A DNA stretch of 64,000 nucleotides, taken from Dromaius novaehollandiae. Its lineage: Eukaryota > Chordata > Aves > Casuariiformes > Dromaiidae. Position numbers and translations under genes: made by a program. Below are positions 42,119-53,722 of this stretch, one piece after another; the first letter of the stretch is position 1; each line of letters starts with the position of its first letter. The notes under the pieces were generated by a model. It saw nothing but the letters and a program-made list of their open reading frames with translations. It had not been told where the DNA came from and did not search any database. The stretch covers positions 39,221,835 to 39,285,834 of the forward strand of contig NC_088102.1 in NCBI RefSeq assembly GCF_036370855.1. The letters are read 5' to 3'.

Positions 42119-42905
42119 GGCCGGCCAGGGAGAGCAGCCAGCCCCAGCCGCTCTTGGGACCAGCTCACACCTCTGTGCTGGTGCACAGGAGCAGAAAGCC
42201 ACAGGTGAGCTGTTCAGCATTTAAGTGTAATGCAGGGAGGATCCAGAGGCTGGTTGTAAAAGGAGCCCTGGAGGAGTTTCATGTTGGCTCTTTTTCACAC
42301 CCAGACTAGGACAGGAGAGAAGAGGAAGGGAGAACAGTTGCTTTTGTGGTGAACTGGAATGAAAAAACAGACCCGGCAGGGAAGCAAAGAATAGTTTTTG
42401 TGGATTGAAGTGCTCTGCAAAGGAGTAAAATGGCCTGATAATCTTCTTTTTCTTGTCCAGGTGGGAGACAAGAGCCCTGAAAGATGTTTCTGGGCTATGA
42501 TTCTGGTGCGTTCCCTGTACTGGAAGTTTTGGTCCTGTCCACATTGGGATAGGGGTCCAAAGCTAGCAAAAAACATTGCCATGCACAGGGAACTAGTAAG
42601 CACAAGCATCTGCAAGATGAGGAATATTTTCTCTGTGTCTGTTTACTTATCTAATTAAAACAAGTGAGAGAGAGAGGCTGTTTTTAAGAAACTTCTTCCA
42701 CTGAAGAGATGTAGAGGAACATGCTTAATGTACCCATGAGCCCCCCAGATGAGCCGCCCTTCGCGTCTTTGGCAGCTGAGTCCCTATGAGGAAGCAGGGG
42801 CCGTTGCTGGGTGCTCCCTGCAGCGTGCGGGAGCGCTGCTGCCCTGGGGTGGGTGGCTGGCCAGGGAGAGCAGCCGGCCCTAGCAGCTCTCGGACCACTT
42901 CAGGA
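42119..42905 (+). repeat. Pair of about 50-bp imperfect direct repeats, about 735 bp apart
   Basis: 42119-42168 and 42855-42903 both read GGC-GGCCAGGGAGAGCAGCC, then a GCCC-AGC-GCTCT block and GGACCA. They differ at only a few positions over roughly 45 bases. The segment between them is not repetitive as far as I can see. Confidence 0.6.
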
Positions 42906-45558
42906 TCTCTTTATGAGCACCAGGAGGGAGCAAAAGTTTCAATTCCCGTTTTAAAGATTAGAGAGCGGTAAGGTTGGGGGGTCTTTTGCAGCTAATCATG
43001 TTCAGCCCCAGTATATGTATTCAGCGACATTTATACCAGCTTTCCAGCCTGGTTCCTCCAAGGCTGCGGCAGTGTGTGTGAAGGAGGAGTTGCACTAGAT
43101 TTATTCTCTCAGGGAACACATCGAATATTTGCAAAGAGACAAGTTGTTGAGGAGCTAAGGTGGAAAGATACTGCATGTTTGTTCTTATGGCTGCATGTGA
43201 ATCACAGCAGCCCATGTTGCTTACATATACTGCCACAGGGAGTCTTTCCTGCAAGCAGATAAACACCATGAAAAATGTTCTTTTCTTGGGAATGTCAGGT
43301 ACTGCAGATGCTTTTTGAATAGCAGCTTGAGAGCCTGTGTTTATTTTCTTGCCCACTCAAGCACACACTCATCTCTGCATAGGAAGGAGAAGGCATTTTT
43401 CTTTCTAGCTGGAGGGGGTGGATGATGGAAGAACTGCCAATGCTGTGTTAATAAACACAGGGTGGGTTCCCTCTCCTACTCAGTGAATGGTAATACTGAT
43501 GAATCAGGGACTGACTGCTCCAGCAGGATTGAGGTATGAGAGCCCACCCTTTCCTTCCCCAAGCCCTGCACACTCCAGCTCCAACACATCTTGTTGTTCA
43601 TGAGCGCCCCTTCCTCCTCCTCCATTGTTTTCACTCCCTCCCACACAGCCCTGTTCAGACCTGTTGTTTCCCTTCAGTTCAAGGCTGGAAGTGTCTCTCC
43701 CCACCGCCGTGCCTGTGAACATGCAGGTTTCAGCTCAGTGCTGTTTCAGCCATGTTTGCTCCCCGCTTCTGCTGGCACGAGGCAGCCAGGCTGTCCTGCC
43801 AGTCCTTGTCACCCCTGTTCCCCCGTGTCGCTTGTTCCTCCAGTCTGGTGACTGGTGCAGCTGGGGCTGATGGTGTGGCCGGCTCACAAAAGTTTCAGAC
43901 CCTTCTGTTTGTTTTGGCCACGTTATTGACTTGCTTGGCTTTTTAGCATTTTCCCTGCTCCTGGGGAAAGGGCAGAGTGAGTTCCCCGGATCCACAATGG
44001 GGAACAGATAATGGGAGTGGGCACACCATCCATGGCAGGATACAGGATTGTCCAGCCCTTAGCATCTGGTGGCCTTCCCAACCAAAATTAACAAAAAAAA
44101 AAGCTGTTTTTTTTCCTTTTTCCTTTTCCTGGCTATTTTTGGAGCCATTTGAATTCGTCACTGCTCCTCTTTAGCCAACACTGTTTTGCAGATGGTCCAG
44201 CACAGTGTTGTGACTGTGCGACACGTGGGAATCCCAGGGGAGTCCATTCACGCAGAGGCTGATTTGCTTCTTTCAGTGCATTGCTCTCCTCCCCACACAA
44301 CGACATTGGTGTTTCTGCCGTGCCTTGCTCTCTCAGCCTGTCTCTTCAGGCTCTGAGGGATGTCGCACTCATTTCTGCCTGCGATTAACTTAATTACTAT
44401 TCCCAGGCTGCAAGCAAAATCCTAACAGCTACAATCACTTTGTGAGCAGTCACTGGTGTGCTGGGACTCCCAGGTAGGAAAGTCTCTCCCATCACAGGGA
44501 GCACCTGTGACAGGTTCAATGTCCCACAGAACCTGTTCGTGGAGCAGAGGGTTTGTCCTTGCCTGGGCTAGAGAGATGGCTGAGAGCAAGGCTGTGCTTT
44601 GGGGGGGGCGGGGGGATTCAGGGTAAATTCTTCCTGGTTTCCCTCCTCCTGGAGCAATGTCATATGTTGAGCCTGCTTTTTTGCCGCTGTGTTGTTAGAT
44701 CAGCCCAAATCAGCTGGCTGTGCAGCTCTGGGTGGGTCCCTGTGCCAGACACCAGCACGGATGCCCTGCGCTCTGGGAAAAGTCCGCTCAGCCTCTCCCT
44801 TCCCCAGCCCTCCCTGGCGCAGAGAGAGGTTGCAAAGCACAAGTCAGCTTCTCTCTGCCTTTCCCTCCAGCCCTCTCCCTCAACTTTGTATTTGTTCTTC
44901 CTTTGCTAATTGTGAATATTTCCCTGAGGTTGAAATTAATATCACCTTGGCATGTTTTGCTGCATATAGGAAACTGTAATGGACGTGAGAGCACAGAGCT
45001 ACTGCTAGGCAGGAGGGGGAAGCCCACTCATCTTCTGCAGAGCTTAAGAGCTGCTCAGCTTGTGAGGAGCAAAAGAGGTAAGGCATGGCCTATAGAAAAT
45101 TGCATATAGCCACTCATGCATTTTTCATAACACCGGATTTCTGTCTAGAAAATATTATTCACTCTACTCACAAAATCTTTCTGTTTTGAGTGTTTCATGC
45201 AGAAAATGCACAGAAATGCCCAGTGAACATCCTGGGGTGTTAACCAGGCACCTTTGTTAACTATTTCATAGCTCATCTCACGCATGGCCTTGGTCAAGTC
45301 TTGCTGATGTTAAGGTACTGGGAGCTGCTATGCTCCCACACTGCCTTGCACGGGCCCTTTTTGGGGATCAGTGTGACAGATTCGGTCTGAGCATATTTCA
45401 TAGGTTGCCAGTCTAAAGAACTAGTAACTCTGTGAAATCAGTCCAAGTCTTCACTCAAAATGAACTGTACTTTAGTCAGTCAGCAGGCTTCATGGTTCCC
45501 TTTCAAACTGCTAATTAGCACTGAATCTGACTCATCTCTCCCTCCCCCTGCACTGTAT

Positions 45559-45585
<27 letters not shown>
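45559..45585 (+). repeat. (AC)13 microsatellite
   Basis: A pure AC dinucleotide run between TAT and TATAG in the intergenic interval. Confidence 0.95.
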
Positions 45586-45589
<4 letters not shown>

Positions 45590-46739
45590 GAAAGACAGAT
45601 GTATATGTAAAGGGATGGTGTGTATTAAATTTGCTATATATAGTAAATGTATATCATCTATCAAGGGAAATAGTTCATCATGAGTTTATATTTTTTTTAT
45701 TGTTTTGTTTTGCTTTTATTTTTCCACCCCCAAAATGGTTAAACAATTTCTGTTTTTTTCCCAAATGCCTTCCTCTCAGGCAGAGACCAGCCTAGAGAGT
45801 ATGGGCTTTAGGTGAAACTCTGTGTGATTTATCCCTGAAGGTCATCCTGGAGGCTGTAACTGTATTGCAGCTCTTGCTCCTGTTGTGACAAATAAAATGT
45901 CAGGCCCAGTAATAGAGCAGCGCTCAGGCAAACAGCCCTGGCAATGGCAATGGCCAATTAATTCTGCTTATAAGATCCTTTCTACTCCTCTTCCTTGCAG
46001 CAATTTCTGGCTGGCCAGGTCAGCAATGCCCTCAGTTTTCCCTAGTCTTTCAGTGACCTGCTTAAAATGTGCAGCTGAGCATCTTCCCCATCGTGGAGGG
46101 ATGGTGGTGGCAGCTCCCCAGTGGAGCGATGCTGGTGAATCCAGGGCTAACTGCTGAATTTCTGTAGTAGCAATGCAGAGAGGAAGAGGCTGTGTTATAA
46201 AGAAAAATTTCCTGACTTAAGACACTGAGTAGATTTGAACTGTTTTGAAATATAAGCGGCTTGTGCCTATTACTCCTGTAATGGGACAGCGAGTGAAGCG
46301 GAAGCTGTGGCTGCTTCTGCAACAGGAGACATCAATTACGGAGGAAGAAGGACGTGTCGTGTAACGTCAGGAGGCAACAGGACTGATAGGACCATGTGCT
46401 GCTTTTTTTCTGCCTGTCCAGGTGATGTTTGCCTCAGACTGAGAGTTCCCAAGGTAACGTTAAATGAATCCTGCCTCCTTTCTAAAAAGTGGGTTGGTAT
46501 TTGCCAACCCTGTAGTCACAGTAAAACAGCCTGCCATGTTATAGATGCTAATTGTAGTGGTAGGTCATGGCATTAGCACTTTCTCTCATCTGATTCACCT
46601 GAAATGTGAGTTATGTGGAAGCAGGGTGTGGGCAAAAAGGCCATTCATCTTTTTAGAGACAGCAGATCTAAAGATGAATCACATACTGTTTTATGGAGTT
46701 CCCTCTCTTATTAATCTTCAGAGATTTTTGGAAAAAGCT

Positions 46740-46835
46740 TAAGGTTAGGAAAGACCACTGTGGCCTCCAATCTGATCTCCTGTCTGCCACAGAGTAGCAT
46801 AGTCCACCTACTTGCCCCTCTGTGAATTTTAGTGT
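46740..46835. repeat. Old CR1-like fragment
   Basis: AAGGTTAGGAAAGACCACTG, CCAATCTGATCTCCTGTC and TGCCACAGAG resemble the older amniote CR1-like repeat with the form 'gaccactgtgatcat.tagtctgacctcctg'. The match is weaker than for the younger CR1 pieces. Confidence 0.45.
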
Positions 46836-49109
46836 TGTTCTGATCTATGGCAAGTAAGCCTGGGAAGTGGATTGGGGACATGTCCTCTCTGGCACTCATT
46901 GGCGATCCCCCACGCTTACTTTAAGGACGACCAGACCAACACACAGGTAGACAAGCCCCAACACGGACACCCCAGGAGGTGTGCAGGAACAGCAACTGGC
47001 TGGGGAACACATGGGCTGGGCAGCCACAGAGGGTTAGCTGTGTACGGACAGGCCGTGAGGCATAGTCCCTGATGGGAAACCTTGCAAACCGGGTCGTCAG
47101 CACCAGAGTAATGGGAAGGAAAGAAACTGTGGTGCTGGATGAGGGAGCCCATTTGATATAGCAGGAAAGATCTTTGGCCACACCAGTTTTTGTGGAGTCA
47201 GCAACAGTAATGGAGGAAAGAAGGAAAGTGCTGACTGGTCCAGGCTCTTCACACTCACTGCTGGAAGAATTGCATTTGATTACATATATTTGCCAAGGGC
47301 TCTTTGTATCTGAACATATATGGACCACTTTTTGAGGGAAGATGTATTGTTACGCAGGTTAGTCACTGTAACTTTTTGAGGCTGGGTGGATGCCGAAGCC
47401 ACTGAAAGAGGCAGTCCTAAGGAAGCTGTTCATGGTGGCCGTGCTCTCACTTGGAGCAGGGCAGAGGCACTGAGAAGTGATGAGTAAAATCTCCTCACAG
47501 AAAAGAGGTGGCAGTCAATGAAATGGGAAATCTAGTCAAAGTGAAGAAGGCAGCTGGAGCTTTGTGAGGGAAGAAGGTAGCTCACACCATCACCCACCTG
47601 GCCTGCTGACTTGTGTAGCTGTTGTCCCACCTGGGAAAGGGGCTTTTTCCCATTCAGCTAGAGTACCTACCAGCAGCCTGGCAGCAGCGCCCCTGTGCAA
47701 GAAGCACATGAAGGAAAGGTAAAGCAGTGCTTGGTTTCCACATGGTAGAAGGGGTCCTTTGCACATGTGTTTAAACCTGTGCTCTAGAGCCAAAATACAA
47801 TTTTGTGAAGGGGTTGTCCAGCTTTCCAGTATGGCCAAAGTGACTTCAAGGCTCCTGTTGTGGTGGCTACAGATCCTGGCTTGCAGGGGCAGTGGCCGGG
47901 AGGGTGGTGTTGAGTCAGGGACTCCAGCAGGCTGCAAGGCAGACAGCTCTCGAATGCAAGATCCCCCCCGTCTCTGCTCTTGAGATTCATTTAATGGAGA
48001 GAGGGATTTTTTTTGGTCTTAATTAAGAACAATATAGAAATATATGTAATGTCAGATTTCCCCAAAGGCACAAAGAAATGCAGGTGGGAAAGGGAAGGGA
48101 GCTGAGAAGGAGCAGCCAAGTGGAAAATCTGAAGTTTATTAGTGCTCTATTTTCCACATAGAGCACTGTGGGGTTTTGTCATCTTTGCCTGGGAAAAGAG
48201 TGGAGAAAGGACCTTTGTCTGCAGCTAGCTCATCCATGCCGCTTGAAGGGCAGGCAGCTTACTTGTTCTGCCCATCAGTGCTGCCCGTAATTTGTTTAAA
48301 TACCTCCATCTTTTTGCTGTACCTTAGCTGTTGGACTGTAGTTGTTGGGGTGTGTATGGAAAGGGTCCAGACTTCTTTTGCCCACTCAAGGAGGATTAAT
48401 AGCACAAACAGATAACCTCACCGAGCCCTTGTTTGGGGGACAATGTGCTCTTTGGACACGGTACCGCCAGCCCCAAAAGTTTCAGCTTACCAAGCTACTT
48501 TTCCTCCAACCCAGGTCTTCCCCTGGGCTAGGGGCTTTTGCTTTTGCATGTATGTTGCCTTTGCTCCACAGCTTTCCACAGGACCAAGACCTTCTCCCCT
48601 CCTTCCTGAGCATGCCACAGGGCCTGCCTGTTGTCTCTTTGTGATGGCTGATGAAGGCTGGATGTCCCAGTGTGCCAGGTCTGACATGAAGTTTTGGCAG
48701 GAGGTTTGTTGAGCTTCCCAGTTGCAGGAAAGCCAAAAGGCCAGCTCCAGTTTGCTGCCTTGCATGCAGCAGACTGGGAAACCTTGGGCGTGCCTCCACC
48801 ATGCACTGGGATAGGACTCAGAAAACCCTGAGCAAGTGCTGGTCCATGCTGATGCATCCACAGGAAAGCAGAGTGCAGCTGTTGCAGCCAGAAGGTATCT
48901 GATGGAACAACTTGGGAGGCAGCGGTAGCCCAAAAACAGGATAAACACCCTGCTGTGTTCAGAGACAGCTCCGCAAGTCCCATCAGCTGAAGAAGGGAGG
49001 TCTAAGAACAAAACAAAACACCAAAAGGGAGATGTGCACTTAATGATATTTTTAGCTAAGCCTTTTCTCAGGGAAACTTCAGAAGAAGGTTTCATTTAAG
49101 GGATTAGAT

Positions 49110-49135
49110 TTCTCTCTCCCTCTCTCTCTCTCTCT
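49110..49135 (+). repeat. (TC)n microsatellite
   Basis: TCTCTCTCCC followed by a pure TC run ending in TTACCC. Confidence 0.9.
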
Positions 49136-50314
49136 TACCCACTAATGCAGTCTCATAGGACCACAGAATGAGTTTGGGATGGGAGATCACTGCTTCTCTT
49201 GAGTCCTACGCCAGTGCTGCAGAGAGGTGGAAGCATCTCCTGTTGGGGAGGATGTGGAGACCAGTGCCTCTGGTTGCAGAGTCACCCTTGCCACTCACAG
49301 GTAGGGCACCTGGATGTTGCACGGGGTGGGAATTTCATGGAAAAATGATAATAACAATACTCTTTGTGGAGCAGCTGGACTGAAAAGGGTGAGACATTAT
49401 GCCTAGGGAGGTATGAAAATGCTCTTTGATTGTTTTATCTGCTTTGACAGAGATAATAAGGAAGATTTATGATGTATATAATTTCAGCTGGGGAGTCTTA
49501 GGGGCCTTGGCTCTTGGCTAATGTGGACAGATGGGGGATTCCTCATCTGCTGTTACTGTCAAGTGTGTGACCTTGGAAAAAGTCACTTGGGGAACAGGGA
49601 GCTATTTCTATCACCCAACTTTGGCCACAGAGGCTCAGCTTCTCAGGCTTTTTCTGTAATGCAAGCTTACATTTTCCCCATTTACAAAATGGGGTTGATC
49701 TCAGGCAGCTGTTGTGGAGAGGAATATGACACATCCTGCCTCCATGTGTGTGGAAGGCCCTGAGACTCAGAGAAAAGCTGTGGAAGTTGATGCCCTGTGT
49801 TATTTCTTACTGAGAACCTGGTTTCCTTGCTGCTCTGAGTCACAGGTGCTCCTTGCTCTTTTCTGGTGGCAGCTGCAGACCTGGGTTCTTTACACTGAGA
49901 TCTCTAAGGAAGGGTTTCATCTCTGATCTCCCTCTAGGAGCTCAGCGCGGCTTCCCTTGTGTGCCCCAACGTCTGAGGCTGACAGGCCTGCAGCTCTGCC
50001 CTGGCAGGTTAGCTTCCATGGGAATGTGAATTCACACCTCCTGCTGAGGTTAGTGCACAGCACCTTTACTCTCTGAAACCATGTTTCTAGAAATGTGTGT
50101 TTCCCCTCAGGTCATTGGGTATCGTTTTTTCTCTGGCCTAGATTTAGTGCTTGCTTACTTTTTTGCAGCCTATTAACAGCTCTTCCTGCATCATGTCCTC
50201 TTTTCAGCGTGCAGAGCTAAACGTATGCAACTATCAAAGCCTCCTACTTGGAGGGACGGATTTGGCATGGGGGGTGTTTTGTGGGAAGGGGCATGTATGT
50301 AGAAGGCTGAATTC

Positions 50315-50328
50315 TTTTTTTTTTTTTT
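50315..50328 (+). repeat. Poly(T) tract, 14 bases
   Basis: A run of 14 T in the intergenic interval. Confidence 0.9.
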
Positions 50329-53324
50329 CTGTGTTTATCTTCCCTGGCCATCAAGAGGCATCTGAGGGCAGATGGGGAAAGTCACAGTGCACTTCCAAGG
50401 CATCTTAGTGGCACTATGCTCCCAGCAAGAAACCTGTCGCCTGTGGGCTGGCAATGGCAGTCTGGCTTTTCATTTGCGTTTCGAGCACTGGCTGCATTAT
50501 CTGTCGGGTAGATAATCCTCTGACCTTGTGGTCAGGGGATGAGCGCTTTGCTTAGAGATTAAGCCACTGCACTGGATAACACACTGTTTAATCCCTTTGG
50601 TAGCTGCTCCCTCTGGGGAGGGGTCACAAAAAAACAGCAGCTTGTAATAGGTCTGGAGGCCTCAGAAGCTGTGGTAACAGTGCAGGAACTGCAGCTGTGT
50701 GTGCCCATCCTCCCAAGTTCATTTGGTGGCAGACTGGAAAACAACCTGCATATCTAGGGCAGTATTTTATCAAGTGATGTAGCCATGTGGTAGAAAAAAT
50801 ACCGTCATCTGAGGGCTTAGACATGTCAGAAATCAGGCAGTCCCTTTGTGTGTTGACCGTGTCTGCTAGAGGGTATATATAAAAAGAAAGTTTATAATTA
50901 TTTTTCTTCCCCCCCTGCTGATGGGGGAAGGGTCTCCTGAATAATTAATCTTGCTGACTGCAGCTGGGGAGGGATGAAAGAAGGCTGCTCTTCCTGAACC
51001 CAGATCCTGAGGTGTTGTTCGTACCCGAGGCTCCCAGGCAGTGCTCCTTCCACACCAAACATCGCTCAGAGCTCTGACTCAATGTCTCACCAAGGCCCCG
51101 CTGTGTGCACAGGACTGCCCCGTCACTGCGCATATCCCACCCCATGCTGGAGCCTGCTGTGTGACTTGAAGTCTAGCCTCCCTGTAACAAAAGCCCAGCA
51201 CTCTTCCCCACTTCCACAGGTCCTTTTCAGACTGTAAATTATCATGCATACGAGCACCTTGGGTTGTCCAGCCCATAAAAAGCTACTTTCTCTGCTCTTT
51301 TCCTCCATTCTGTCCTGCACTTCTGCTGTTGCAGTCCCCATCTCTTTACCAGCCTGCCAACAGCTCACAAACCTGAAAAAGCAGCCTTTTCTGCTGCTTC
51401 AAGGCTGTAGCTGAGACATGGCTCTGAAGCATCCAGCTGGCATGTTTGAAAGCCACAGAAGCCTGCATTAATGTCCAAGTAAGTGCAGCAAATGCATTAG
51501 GGTTGGATGCACAGCCAGGTCTCAGGGTCACACAAGGCATCTGGGGACCAAGGCCTGTTCGCTGGTAACATTTAGGGTCCTGCCTGCAAGTGAAATCAAT
51601 GTGAGAGCTTTGACTGACAAGCTCTGTTTCAGGATGTTTCAGCTGCCCCACCCAGCTGTCTGTCCCTGCTGTCTGCTGAGTGTTTCCTTCCCCCACTGGA
51701 GAAGGAGGCGATGGGAGCCTGTGCCCACATCCAGCCTGCCGGGGGTGATGCTGTACCTTTCTTGTGGAGAGCCCTGGTTTTCTGAGCAGCATCCTCTTCC
51801 CATGCTGTCACTGCATATTTGAGGATTACGATACCCCTTGATCTGTCTTTTCGCTCTTAGAAGGGCCCTGCTCTCCTTGGAGATAGCCCCAGCCTCAGGG
51901 TTCCTCTGGTCGTGGTGTCCTTTCCGCTCCAGCATGGAAATGTGCCAGTTGTTGCCATGTGCTCACTTTTGGGTGACTGACCTTGCCAGGAGCTCTGAGC
52001 TCTGGTGACTGAATCCGAATGGCTGCTTGCAAATCAAGTCGTGTGAGGAACTGGCCTTTGTGAGAAACTCCCAGATATCATCCTGCTTTCCTAATGATAA
52101 CCGGGCTGAGGGCATGTCAAGGGTCTCTAGCAGGCCCTGGCTGTTTGATTTTAAGTTTGGTCCATAAGAAAAAGAAATCTGAAGAAGCATAATTCAAACA
52201 AGCCTCAGCAGAAAGATGCTTCCTCATCCTGTCCTCTTGAGCTAGGTACCCTCCCCACAGCTCATCCTGCTGATCCTAGCACTGACACACGGGCTAATCC
52301 TTGTAGTGTCAGCTCATATTCAAACACTAAACAGAGACCCACCCCTCATCAGCCTCTGCTTCGCAGGAGCCCCCTGGGCACCCCAGCTGCTGTCCCAGAG
52401 CCTGAGGGGCTGTGGTCAATTCAGACACCTCCTGCTCTAACACCCAGGTGTCTTCTGCTGGCTGCGAGCCCCCTTGGAGCAGGGCCTGGCACTCAGGGAG
52501 CCCCTGGCCACTGGGCTGGGGCGCTCCAGTGGACATTGCTCTGCTACTACAAAAGTGGATCCTTCAACAGCAAGGAGCCCGTAAATTCAAAATCCATCGC
52601 AATTCAGTCAGCCATGTAGGACCCCAGTACTATTTTCATTAAATTCATTCAAGTCCTCCATGAACTTATCCCAGCCAGCTCTATGGAGCTTGCCTCTCTT
52701 CCTCCTCCTTATTCCCATCACTCATTCAGAGAGTGTTTCTTTGCTGTATTAGTGTGAGAGCCATGTTTTTTGCAGAAGAATAGCTTTCCCACATTGCTCC
52801 ACTTGCTTCCCACAGCTTTCCAGACACTCACAAATCCTGTTGGAAAATCTCTCTCTGTTTTTACTTGTTATTCTAAGTATCTTCCAGCATTCTTCCTTCT
52901 GTGACCTTATCCAAAATGTTATGTGGAAGGAGCTGTTTGGCCATGTACATTTTTGTTGCGTAAGACCTATAAACGGCATTCCCTATGATTTGAAGACTAT
53001 TTAAATCTCATTCTTCAGTTTCTTTCATCTCCCTAGTGCTCAGCAATTCTTTTCCTTCCTCCTGGGAAACATTCTGTCCCTTTACATTTGCACCTCCAAC
53101 CCCCCCTATAGAAGTAGCTTATACAAAAATTATACTCCATAGACTTGACATAGTGACTCCCTGGAGAGTCTTCCCTGCTTACAGGATGTCTTTCTGTACC
53201 TGAGGACATTGCAGTGTGTTGTCATGGACAGGATTCAAAAAGTATTGCTACATCAGCAGGTATTGTACCGCATGCAAGCTTACAGAGCACTGGTATCGGG
53301 ATGAATGGAAACGGGCCCCGTGGA

Positions 53325-53722
53325 TTTCAGCAAATTCTGCAGAAAATCCCCTGGTAGCTGCATTACGGTAAAATATCTGTGCAGTTGAGGACTTGCAGAC
53401 TGTGAATCACATGGCATCTGCATCATAGTACAGTGTCTTTGCAGGGAAGGATCTGTAGGTTGCCAGAGACTGTGGGAACCACAAGAACTCTGTAGAGCAC
53501 CCAGGGCGCAGAGGCAGCTCTAGGAGTGAACATTGCTGCCTTTGGGAATCTCTGCTTCCACAATTTTTTGCTGGAACCACACAGAAAATGCATTGGAATA
53601 TCTGCCCTGAGCAAAGAGGGATGTGCAGGTTCCTTGAGATGTTGCAGGAATCACAGAAAACTTCTGCTATAAGACAGAGTCCCTTCTGCCTAGAAATTAT
53701 GAGGACTTGCAGCACCCAAGAG
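53325..53722. repeat. Degenerate tandem repeat, period about 72 bp
   Basis: Related units begin at about 53331, 53404 (GAATCAC), 53476 (GAACCAC), 53546 (GAATCTC, apparently truncated), 53574 (GAACCAC) and 53648 (GAATCAC). Successive starts are about 72, 70, 28 and 74 bases apart. Units share a CAGAAAA/TCTGC start, a middle like TATCTGTGCAG or GTGTCTTTGCAG, and a GAGGACTTGCAG or GGATCTGTAGGTTGC end. Divergence between units is high, so the array is old. Confidence 0.5.

Noticed and set aside
44088..44122. A10-AGCTG-T8 possible hairpin
   Set aside because: The arms are homopolymers, so the pairing is trivial and expected in A/T-run sequence.
48487..49095. 202-codon open frame on the - strand, the longest outside the two genes
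   Set aside because: Two other frames on the same strand are also open across the same stretch, the composition is typical of chance GC-rich translation, and no domain or family motif is visible.
49140..49200. Possible CR1 3' end (ACCACAGAATGAGTTTGGGA)
   Set aside because: Only one short word resembles CR1, and the expected following blocks are absent.
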